Origin: Silene latifolia
Taxonomy: Eukaryota; Streptophyta; Magnoliopsida; Caryophyllales; Caryophyllaceae
DNA: 64,000 nucleotides
Assembly: GCF_048544455.1 (NCBI RefSeq)
Contig: NC_133538.1
Span: 148,100,922-148,164,921, forward strand
Reading direction: 5' to 3'
Part shown: piece after piece, positions 34,776 to 45,269 of the stretch
How the letters are laid out: every line of letters starts with the position of its first letter
How positions within the stretch are numbered: the stretch's first letter is position 1
Program-made: the position numbers and the translations under genes
The notes under the pieces: model-generated
Database searches by the model: none
What the model was told of the DNA's origin: nothing
The model's input: the letters and a program-made list of their open reading frames with translations, nothing else

Positions 34776-35939
34776 ATGGCTAGAAATAATTATATCCCTA
34801 TGCCAAGTGCCACACTTGCACGCGAGTCTTGGCTCAAAACTTTCATGGACCACATGAATTAGTCCACACGACTGAAGAATGACGGATCCAACTTTGCGGA
34901 CTGGGAGGCATCATTACGGAATGCTGCCATAGCTGACGGTAAGCTCAAGTAGTTGACTGAGCCAATACCGCCAAACCCCGGCCCCAATGCAAGAGCTAAC
35001 GTGTCACTTGCTTATAGTGACAACGTCATGGAAGCTGGTGCGATAAAGAACGTACTCATTTTTGCAATGGAAACCAATTTGCAAAGACGTTTCATTGCCC
35101 AAGGTATAAATAAGATTTTCACCACGCTCACTAATGAGTTCTCAAAAGCACCGAGAATCGTTACTTATGAGCATACCTGTCGCTTCTTTGATGCGAAACT
35201 CCAGAAGGGCCAACCGGTTAGCCCACACATTCTTAATATGATTGAGAATGTCGAGAAACTGGAGGCACTTGATTGCAAAATCAGTGAGAGTATAGTCATT
35301 GACCGTATGCTTCATTCACTTCATGATGGTTTTGCCCTCTTCAGGGCAAATTACTACATGAATGACATGAAGAAAAGTCCTCATGAGCTACACTCACTTC
35401 TCGTACAGACCGAGAAGGATATAAAATTGAGTGGGAGCATGAAGCAAGATGTTCTCATGATTTCCAACAAGAATAAGGGTAAGGGCAAAGCTCACGGCGA
35501 CCTAACTGTAGGAAAGACAAAGTTTAAGAAGTCAGGAAACGGTAAGAGTGGGCCTGGTGAGACTTGTGGCTCACAAGGCAAGGCAAAGAGCAAGGGCGGT
35601 GACGTTCAGTGCCACCATTGTCACAAGACTGGGCATTGGAGGAGGAATTGTCCCGTGTACCGTGAGGATATAAAAGCAAGCCGCGTCACTCCTGTTGGTA
35701 TGTCATCTTATATTCATATGATTGAGATTAACCATGCAAGTTTCGGAACTTGGGTACTTGATACTGGTTGTGGTTGTCATCTGTGTAATCATTTGCAGGG
35801 CCTAAAAAACATCACACCCCTCGCAAAGGGTGATGTGGACCTGCGAGTCGGGAATGGAGCAAGATTTGCTGCAGTCTCAATGGAAACATACGTAATACAG
35901 CTCCCGAGTGGTTTTGAGTTATATTTATATAACTGTTAC
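34776..35939 (+). pseudogene. gag-protease (copia)
   Basis: The start is an ATG at 34776 (MARNNYIPMPSAT). The copia gag core covers about 34900-35450. The zinc knuckle CHHCHKTGHWRRNC is at about 35610-35650, and the protease motif VLDTGCGCH at about 35755. Stops at 34860 and 34950 break the N-terminus; the rest is open to the insertion at 35940. The frame resumes at 47045 after the GTTAC duplication. Gag and pol were a single frame, as usual in plant copia elements. Confidence 0.93.
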
Positions 35940-37720
35940 TGGTCGGACTCTCGAGGAGGTTTAGTTTTCGGTACTTGTCGTTAGGAGCACCTAGACCAAA
36001 ACACAATTTATAAATTCACAAACAACTCTACAATTAGTAAAGAGGCAAGTAAAGGTCGGATCCCAAGGGACGGGAATTGAGATGAGTATTTCTATTGCAA
36101 CTAGTGGTGTCTAAGGGTGTCACAATTTGGGGTTTGAAGTAGAAGATCACTAAACTAAATGGCAATGAAAGTAAACAAGAAAGATGAATTGAAAGGGATG
36201 TAAACAATTGATAAAAGGCACTAGGGTGTCATGGGGTCATAGGGGATTCATGGGAATTGATCACACAAACATATTCTCAAATTATAAGCAAGAAATTATT
36301 GTTGTGATGGATCGAGTTGGTTTATATCTTACAATCCTAGAAAAGTTTGGGTCTCGGAGCTGAATCGATTAGATTGTACAACACCTACAAGTCGACTTAA
36401 TCTTCCCTACTCAACTATATGCATGGTCTAATGAGACTCGAGTTAGTTTATGTCTTACAAGTCTCATTGAAAAGATAGGTGATGGGTAAAAAAATGCAAG
36501 GATTCATAGGCTCGCATTTCATCAAACATAACATGTGCATAAGTTGAGATCACAACAAGCAAACAAATAAACTATGAAAGCATATTAATTTAAGCATGAA
36601 TCATTCCCCATGTTGGTTTCTCCTAATTACCCATTAACCCTAGCTAAGGAAACTACTCACTCATTATCATGTTGAACATGCTAGCAAGGTTGTCAATCAT
36701 ACCAACAAAGTAAAACATGATGAATTAATGAAAGTGATTAACAATAATTAAAAAGGGATTAAGAGAATTATACCTACTAATGATTCCAATAATAAAGCAA
36801 AGAATAATAGAAGTACTTGATGATAGATTGGAAGGTTATCAATCTCCCAATAATAACCCAAATAATCTTCAATTACCCAAAACAAAGGATGAACAAGAGA
36901 GAGATTAAGGAAATGAAACTTGTATTAAAACTTGATTAAATGTTGATTACAAGATTAAAGAGAGATTTGATTGATATTAACTACACTAGAGATTTCTAAG
37001 AAGTACATGATCTTCTAATTAGCCTAATGGGTTATTTATAGTGGGGATTAGTTATATAGATTAGGGTTTACTAAGGGCTTAAATGACGATTAAGTCCTTG
37101 AAGAATCGCCGGTCTCTAGGGAGACTCCGGTCTCCTTTTCGCCGGTCTTAGAAAAATATGTGCATCATTCCTTGAAGTATGTAGAAGACGAAATAGCTGT
37201 TAGGGAATCCGGGCGTCCAGGGCACGGGACGGGCGGATTTGGGTGATTCTGGACGGGCGTCCAGATGGGGAAGACGGGCGGATTTTGGGTGTTTTGGATG
37301 GGTGTCCACAGGGGGAAGACGCTCGGATTGTGGCTGCTGGACGGGCGTCTTGTGGACAATCCGCTCGGATTGTCTTACAGCTTCTTTCTTTCTTCTTTTC
37401 TTCCTTTTTTCTTCATAAAATCCTTTAGGATTTCCTCGGGGATGCAAGGATCTTTTCTCATCATTACCCATCTACTATAGTATGTACAAAGACCTTCTAA
37501 TCTTGTCTTCTCTTTGATGCTTGGTCATTGAATTCAATCAATTTAGCCTCATTTTGCCATGAAAATGCAAGGTTTGCACTCCTTTCCTACCAAGGACACA
37601 AAACCTCAAAGAATATGCAAAACAAAGGACTAAAGACAACAAATGACCCAAATATGCACTAAAAAGCATGGGAACAAAGCTAATTCGGGGACTAAATATG
37701 CTCTAATTATGGTCACATCA
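35940..37720 (-). repeat. 3' LTR of A1
   Basis: A 1781 bp LTR; in element sense it starts TGATGTGACC at 37720 and ends CCGACCA at 35940. It carries a word cluster at about 37107-37370. Confidence 0.95.
37107..37370. repeat. CG-core word cluster in A1 3' LTR
   Basis: First comes a CCGGTCTC/GAGACTCCGG dyad group (37107-37150). Then at least eight words built on CGGGCG/CGCCCG or CGAGCG/CGCTCG cores flanked by GA, TCC or ATT (37208-37370), for example GACGGGCGTCC and GACGCTCGGATT. The same cluster is present in the other LTR. Confidence 0.85.
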
Positions 37721-37735
37721 AATATCCCCAAACCG
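37721..37735 (-). other. Polypurine tract of A1
   Basis: The minus strand reads CGGTTTGGGGATATT just before the 3' LTR. Confidence 0.75.
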
Positions 37736-39693
37736 AACCTTTGCTCGTCCCGAGTAAAGAGGTGACAAAGACTAGGACCATTATTTAAACTAACCTAATA
37801 GCATAGCCGATATGAGACAATTAGCGGGTCTCACTCCGCCCCTTCAACTCACAATAAGACAACCATGAGGTAGGATGCCTTCTTGCAAGGCAAGGTGGGT
37901 CTTGCCAAAATGGCGACACATCCAAACATTAAGCACACAAAATCAAGTAATGGATGCATCTACGAAAGAATAGCCACTTTCCTCATCTAAGTGGCGGAAA
38001 TTATCTACAAGGGAAGCAATTCAAAGGTACACACTTCTTCATAGATGCAATTTCTTCAAACTACTAAGCCAAGAAGGATAACAATAAATCACCTCCAAAT
38101 TGTGTCAAGCTAGGGTACCTTTGTCCTTAATCGTTAAATGCTTTTGTCAAGAGTAGACTCCCTATGGCGTTAGAAACACTGGAGGATCGCGGAATTCCCC
38201 CTCTTGCCTAGACAAGAAGAAGGGTCGTCCCCTCTCTACCATGCACAAAAATGGATACGATGGATAAAGGGATCAATATATATTTGAGTTTCATTTTGGG
38301 AGTTTTCTTTTGTTTTTGTTTTCCCCCCAATTTCTTGTGGCATATAACATTTGAGAACACTTTCTTTTGCCATTTCTTTGATGTTAGGCATTTCAATACT
38401 TGACAACTTTCAACTTTTCTTTGCATTTCTTTTTGAACATTTTCAAAGTCAGCCCATATGTAGCTAGGGTGCCTTATATTTGAAGCTTTAGGAGTTCTAT
38501 TTTTGCTCCTCTTTTCATTTGATGCATTTTGCAAACTTTCTTTCATTTTTCATTTCATTGAACTCAAATCAATTTCTTTTTGTGCCCATTCCTTTTGATG
38601 ACAAAAATGTGGTAGAACATGGATGAATGATAGATGCATGGTTTCAAGGGTCACCTTGGAATAAACGGTAGCCAAGGAGTTATCACACCACAAGGTACTC
38701 TTGACTAGGCCTTAATCCATGGGTAAAATGATACTAGCATGACACATCCTAGGGTGTTTTACAAGTATTCTAACAAGCAAAGTCTTAAGAAGAAAAAGCA
38801 TCTACTAGGGCCTATATACACTTGTCAAGCTTCCCAAGTAGACGGTTTCGCAAAATTTTCTAACATGCAACTACATGCCATGATGCAACTAGCATATATA
38901 CATCCTAATGCAAATGATTCTACCAACTAATATGCCATATAAACTAAATGCAAGTCCTAAATTCACATTGTTATACCGCATCAATAAAAAAAAAGCCACA
39001 TAGTCATTAACATAAAGAGGAAAAAGGAGATTGGAAAGATCATACCATGCGGTCTTCAATATCCCCATGTCTCGGATGTGGCGTAGTCATTCAATGTGAA
39101 CAAGGATAAAGCAAATATTATATATACAACAATATATACAAGTCTACACTACAAAGGAAATGAACTTGTTTTTGGATTTTCAAATTTTTCAAATTTTTTG
39201 GTTTTTTCGAAACTTTTTGATTTTTTTGGGTTTTTTGAATAAAAGTTAAGTTAGAATTCCCCATCCCCACACTAATATGGGCATTGTCCTTAATGGCCAA
39301 AATGATGGGAAACTATGTAAGCATGATGCATGAATTTTACACTAAATGCAAGCTACACTAATCTACACTACATGATGCATGGTTTTTGTTTATGACGGAG
39401 AGCGTAATTTAGATTACCTCCCATTGCGTATGCACGTACTTCCCCAAACCGAGATAGAAATTATTTCTAATGTCCTAAAGTTGGGGTAGTTCATGCACAC
39501 AAGATGCAATGCATGAAACTAAATTGTCATTTTGGATTTTAAAAAGTGGGAACAATGAAATAAGAACACCTCAATGGGGCTGAGGTGTTAATCCTCATGT
39601 TGCTAGGACTCTCCAACTATGATCAAGATAAAAATAAATAAAACAAAGAAAGAATTAGACAAACCTCAAGAGGGTAGGAGCCTCCAAAGCTTG
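37736..39693. other. A1 non-coding 3' region
   Basis: About 2 kb without a convincing frame. A T-rich stretch with short GAAA/TTTTC-type repeats lies at about 39165-39240; the same kind of stretch occurs in copy A2 near 63790-63860. The region is conserved between copies, which suggests a role in the RNA or packaging, but that is inference. Confidence 0.6.
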
Positions 39694-41274
39694 CTAGTCT
39701 TCCACCATATCATCATTGTCATCATCTTCCTCAATAGAAGTGGACTCATCACCACTCCCCTCTTCACTTCCTTGCTCACTTCCTTCATCACTTTCTTCAT
39801 CATCTTCATTAGCCTCTTCTTCTTCATTTACCTCTTCATCAACAACCTCATCACCAACAACCTCATCATCACCCGGTCTTTCACCCCTAGATGCACTTAC
39901 AAAGAAAACTTCCCTATCCGCCCAACTAGGCAAAGGACATGAAAGTTAAAGTAGTCCTTGCCTAGCTAAATGAATGAGGGGTGGATATTGGGCCAAGTAT
40001 GCATCTTCCCGATCCTTATAAGCTTGTTTGTGCATCTCTTGCATAAGTAGAGTCATGTAGTCATTGCCCACTTCAACACCTTCGGGCTTGAACTCTTGAT
40101 ATTTGAATGGATAGGGTGGTGTGACAATGGAGGAGGAGGGCATTTCAATTTCGCCCCTTTGTTGACGGATGATGTATTCGGCTTCCTTTGAGAGGGGAAG
40201 AAGGTAGTTTGTTCTATGAACACTAAAACGGCATATCTTGGACGGCAAAGTAAAGGATCTAGCATCATTGGTGAGCCACCAATATTTGGTGTCAAGAGGA
40301 TTATGCTTGGCCCACTTGTACTTGTTAATCATGGCATCCATGTCAATGAGATGACCCCCTCTTTTCGCCACATACTTGCTATCCTTGTTGAAATTCGGAT
40401 CAAAGTACTTGGCCAAGAGAGTAACTAGACCTCCATTTACGATAAAAGCGGTGCCTTCCTTTACACAATTAACATTGAGCCATCTTTCCACCAAAAGCCT
40501 TAGAGCATTGTAAGGCTTGGTGAATTCCCTTCCAATATTTAAGGCCGAGTCAAGTAGAACACAATCGAGCTTGGTAAAGTGGTTAGTGTCTTTTCTTGCA
40601 ATGATAGTATTCCCGATGACCTTGTGCCACACTCTAATGCCCGGATGGTGGACTAATAGAGCGCGACAAGCATGAAAGTTCTCGAATTTCTTCCCGGAAA
40701 TCGCCTACCAAAGAGGAGCGGGGTCATATTTTTTGGGCTTCTTATAATAACGAGGGGTATCACTAAGACCTAATGCTTTACTCAAAACATTAAAGGTGAT
40801 GCGCCTATTCACATTGGCAAGGCGAAACTCGATGTATTCCCTAGTCTCTACCTTAGTCACTTTCAATGAACTCAAGAATTCTAAGGTAAGGGAGGGGTAT
40901 GTAAATTCTCTTGTAGTAAACAATTTTCCCAACCCTATGGCTTCAAAGAAGGCTTTTGTTTGCTCTAGGACACCCAATTTGTTCAAGGCATCTTCACATA
41001 TGAATTTGGTGGGTAGAATGGATTTCCTAGCATACTTGGCAAATGTATCCCTATGGGAGTTAGAAATGAAAATTACTTCCGAATAGTTTGATAATTGAGC
41101 AATTTCCGGAGTTGTTGTTGTTGCTTCCAAGGGAGGATTTTGTTGTTGTTGAACTTCCAAGTTTGCACTAGCAACCACCATAGCCATTGAAGCTTTATTT
41201 GCTTGAAGGCATTGTTGCCTTTTTGAGAGTGCCTTTGCCTTGAGTGCCTTTGTTGATCCTTTTGTTCTTGCCAT
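39694..41274 (-). pseudogene. ATHILA ORF-1-like protein with acidic tail (A1)
   Basis: One frame of 527 codons, interrupted by stops at about 40703 and 39946. It starts MARTKGSTKALKAKALSKRQ, a basic segment. The middle resembles the ATHILA ORF-1 / 'putative plant transposon protein' domain: LGVLEQTKAFFEAIGLGKLF, then YPSLTLEFLSSLKV (about 40990-40860) and VHHPGIRVWHK (about 40640). It ends in about 65 residues that are mostly Glu and Asp (39890-39694). Its role is unknown. It stands where the env-like gene lies in Athila elements. Copies at 61720-63316 and (fragment) 55294-56007 are homologous. Confidence 0.8.
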
Positions 41275-41614
41275 TGATGATTATACCAAGAAAAGATTGA
41301 AAATCATAAATTTCCAATTATACCCAAATCGATTTTAAGATGAAAGGATTTGCCTTTGTATTTCAAAAATCGACTCAAAGGTTGAAGATTTTGGTGCTTG
41401 GATTGATTATTGTTGGAAAATGAGTGATTAATTGTTGTTGAAAGGAAGTTTGGAGTGATTTTGTTGAATTTGGTTGAGAAAATCTTGTTTTTGTGATAGA
41501 GAGGATGAGGGTTTTGGGGTTTTTGGGGTTTTTGGTAGTGTTTTGAATGTATGAATGAAGGAATGAGTGTGGGAGGGGTATTTAAAACCACCCGAAAATT
41601 TCGAACTGTAGAGG
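41275..41614. other. A1 leader of the ORF-1-like gene
   Basis: About 340 bp upstream (minus sense) of the ORF-1-like start, AC-rich in element sense. It would form the 5'UTR if a subgenomic or spliced RNA is used. No splice site is proven. Confidence 0.4.
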
Positions 41615-42010
41615 GAAGACGAGCGTTTTTCCTTCGGGACGCTCGTATTCTGCCTATTCTGGGTTCAGGAATTCTCGCATAAAGACGAGCGTCTTTTAGC
41701 TGGGACGCTCGGATTCTTCAGTTGTAGGACGGGCGGATTCCAATAAAGACGGGCGGATTCTGTTACAGCGAGTTTTCTGATTTTGCACTGGCAAAAAAGA
41801 CGGGCGTCTTTCTGCAAAGACGAGCGGATTCTTCCAGACGAGCGTCTTCTCTGCTGGGACGCTCAGATTCTTCAACAGTCCCAAATTTTCAATTTTTCAG
41901 TTCAACTGGACGGACGGATTCTGCAACCGACGCCCGGATTCCCTAAAGACGAGCGGATTCCCCTTAAGGACGCTCGGATTCCTCCTAGTCTACCCGGATT
42001 CAGTTCCATC
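41615..42010. repeat. CG-core word cluster in A1 spacer
   Basis: About 14 words in 400 bp, each a short flank, an invertible 6-mer core (CGAGCG or its complement CGCTCG; CGGGCG or CGCCCG) and a second flank (GATTC, TCTT). Examples are GACGAGCGTCTT, GACGCTCGGATTC and GACGGGCGGATTC. Spacing is irregular, about 15-45 bp. It lies 310-700 bp after the gag-PR stop in element sense. Confidence 0.9.
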
Positions 42011-42319
42011 CGTGCACTTGCATATCCCGTGTCATTTTCATTCTTCAAATCCAGTGTTCTTCATTGTTGGGGCACTACTAAGGCATGAAAAGCCTAGGCA
42101 ATTGCTATCCCCACACTAAGCTAAAGCACTACACATCAATAAAATCATTAGTCCATCCCTCACTTCTCTAAAAAATGATAAATATCTTGATCAAAGCATA
42201 AAAATCAAAAAATGACAAAAAATGCAATGTAAGAATTAAAATGCGAGTTATGGAGTTAGAAATATTTACAAATGGTGTTTTGGAGAGGACTCCACCAAAC
42301 TCTCATCCTTAGTGAGATG

Positions 42320-45129
42320 TCATGGGGGCATGTACAAGTTGTTGTTGATGTTGCTCAACACCTTGAAGAAGTAGTCAAAAGCTTGTTCATTGTCATGATA
42401 AAGATCTTCAATAGATCTTTGCCCTTGTTGTCCTTCATGTTGGTCTTTATCGATAGCATTGCCAATATAGGGATTGAAAATCCCTTCAAAATCATCGTCC
42501 CAAAGACCACAAACTTCATCTACTTGGTCACTAAAGATCTCTTGAGTTGATAGAGACAACTCTCCCACTTTCTTGTCTTGGCCAATAAGGCCATCCTCTT
42601 CATTGCTTGACTTTGGTGAGCTTTTCAAGCTCTCTTTGTTACAATTCACTTGCTCTTTGAATGGAGCATCATCAAATTTCTTCTTTCATTGGAATTCCGA
42701 CTTCATCCTATCATCCTTCCGGCTATAATGATCAACCATAAAATATGGCTCATGCAAACGGGGAGCTCTCATGGTCTTGTCAAGATTGAAAGTTATGCTC
42801 TCGTCTCCTACTTCTAGAGTGAGCTCTCCATGCTTCACATCAATCACCGCACCCGCGGTGTGCAAGAAAGGTCTTCCTAGAATGATCGGAATTTTGGGGT
42901 CTTCTTCCATGTCAACAATGACAAAGTCCACCGAGATGAAAAATTTCCCAACTCTTATGGGAACATCTTTCCATATCCCTAATGGTGTCTTCGTCAATCT
43001 ATCGGCCATTTGGAGTGTGATATTGGTGCATTTAAGCTCTCCCATCCCTAACCTTTTACTCACCGAGTACGGCATAACACTCACACAAGCCCCTAGATCA
43101 CATAAGGCTTTGTTGATCGTGGTGTCGCCAATGGTACACGGTATTGAGAAGCTTCCCGGATCTTTAAGTTTTGGAGGTGAACTCCCTTGAAGTATTCCAC
43201 TACTCACCTTAGTGAAGGCGATAGACTCAAGCTTCCGGATCGACTTCTTCTTTGTGAGGATGTCTTTCATGTATTTTGCATAGGCCGACACGTGATTGAT
43301 TAATTCCGTGAAAGGAATCGAGACTTCCAAATTCTTCACAATTTCCATAAATTTTCCAAGTTGGTCATCAAATTTGGGCTTGGCTTGACGACTTGGAAAA
43401 GGAAGTCTAATCACAATGGGCTCCTTCTCCTTGGCCTTGTCTTCATTTTTCTTTGAAACTTCTTCTTTTGATGGTTCTCCATCCTTGGAGTTTTGCACAA
43501 TTTCTTCTTTGTCACTAGCTTCCACAACTTCATCCTCAACTTGCTTCTTCGGTGCTTCATACCTTGTACCACTCCTCAAGTGAATAGCACTAACCGTTTC
43601 ATGTCTTGGGGGATTACTTTGAGGTGGTAATTGCCCCTTTTGTCTTTGTGAGTTTGAAGATGCTAGTTGAGTCAATTGGGTTTCCAACATTTTGGTGTGG
43701 GCTAGGATGTTGTTGATGGTGATTTCCTTTACTTGACTATCTTTTTGCATTTGAGTGAAAAACTTTTGTTGATTCTTTTGCATTTGGAGGACCGCTTTTT
43801 GAACATCAAAACCTTGGTCATTTTTTTGATTGTATGGAGTTTGATTTTGGAAACCTTGGTTTTGGTTGTAAAGGGTCTTTGATTTTGGTTTCTCATGGGA
43901 GGTGGGGTGTATGTTGGTTGAGGGTTTTGAACATTTTGGCTTTTGTATGAGAGATTTGGGTGGAATTTGGTGTTTTCATTGTAATAGTTGGAATAAGGGG
44001 TACCACTTTTGTATGCTTGAAAAGCATTTACTTGTTCATTTGTTCCCCTACATTCACTTTGGTCATGTCCCAAAGTTCCACAATTCTCACATATCCCACT
44101 TGGGATTGATGAAGATGCCGTCATGACATTAACATGATGCTTTGGTGATTTTGAGGCTTCTTCAAGTCTAGCCATAGCTTTTTCAAACTTCAAATTGATG
44201 GTAACAATATGAGCACTAAGTTGAGCACCCGATTGAGTAATAGAGTCCACTTCATGCTTTCCTCCTCTAGTCGCCTTGCGAGGTCTACTATATTGTGAAT
44301 TATGGACCGCCATTTCCTCAATATTGTTCCAAGTTTGATTGTCATCAACTTCGGTGAACATTCCATTTGATCCCTTGTTGAGAATGTTTCTTGAGTCTTC
44401 ATAAAGACTGTTCCAAAATTGTTGTACCAAGAACCACTCGCTAAGTCCATGGTGAGGACATGAGCGACAAATTCCCTTGAATCGCTCCCAAGCTTCATAC
44501 AAAGATTCTTCATCTCTTTGCTTAAAGCCCGTAATTTGAGCTCTTAGCATGTTAGTCTTTTCCGGTGGATAGAACTTTTTGTAGAAAGCTTGAGCCAATT
44601 TCTTCCAAGAATCAATTCCGAGAGTAGCCTTATCAAGGCCTTTCAACCATTGTTTCGCGGTGCCAATTAGAGAAAAAGTAAATAAGACCCATCGAATTTG
44701 GTCTTGAGTAACACCGGTTTGAGATATCGCATCACAATAGTCACAAAAAGTCTCCATGTGTGAGTGAGGGTCTTCACTAGGCATCCCCCCAAATTGGCTT
44801 CTTTCGGCTAATTGGATAAATGCGGATTTGGCAATAAAATTTCCGGTTAAGTGTTGTGGTGTAGGAGTAGCATTAGGTAGGTTCTCCTCGGTTGGTACGG
44901 AATGTGATGAAAATTTAGGCATTGTGGGTTGATTTTGTGTTTGGTTTTGTGTTGGGTTCTCCTCACCTTCTCTTGCAAAAGGGTTGATGAACTCAATAGT
45001 GTTTGGTTGAATATCTACAACCTCACCAATACCTCTCAAAGTTCTGCTAGCAAGTCTTCTATTGGTTGTCAAAGTCCTTTCAATTTCGTGATCAAAGGGT
45101 AACAAGTTACCTTGTGATCTTCTAGACAT
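42320..45129 (-). pseudogene. gag-protease polyprotein (A1)
   Basis: The start is an ATG at 45129 (MSRRSQGNLLP). The gag core is at about 44830-44300, with PSEDPHSHMETFCDYCD, WLKGLDKATLG and YEAWERFKG blocks. The zinc knuckle CENCGTLGHDQSEC is at about 44095-44055. A Gln/Asn-rich linker follows, then protease with ALCDLGACVSVMP (about 43115) and IILGRPFLHTAGAV (about 42890). A frameshift at about 43880 and one stop at about 42684 break it. After protease comes an acidic tail that ends MPP-stop at 42320. The same end point occurs in copy A2, where RT would begin in a complete element. Confidence 0.92.
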
Positions 45130-45247
45130 GCAAAATATCAAACAACTCGAAAACAATTAGAACAAACCTTGAGGAATTTTACTTCCCCAAGGCAAAGAAA
45201 GACACAACTAATAACAATATAAGAAAATATAAATCAAATTAACACCG

Positions 45248-45265
45248 TCCCCGGCAACGGCGCCA
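45248..45265 (-). other. Primer-binding site, tRNA-Asp (A1)
   Basis: The plus strand reads TCCCCGGCAACGGCGCCA, identical to the 3' end of plant tRNA-Asp, four bases from the 5' LTR. Confidence 0.95.
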
Positions 45266-45269
45266 TTTT

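Noticed and set aside
39716-39949. Ser-rich plus-strand frame
   Set aside because: It is the antisense reading of the acidic Glu/Asp tail of the ORF-1-like gene.
41615-42010. CRISPR-like appearance of regularly spaced repeats
   Set aside because: The words vary, spacing is irregular, no cas genes exist and the DNA is plant nuclear.
45248-45265. tRNA-Asp gene
   Set aside because: Only the 3' 18 bases match and they lie at an LTR border; this is a primer-binding site. The same holds for 10410-10427 and 57739-57756.
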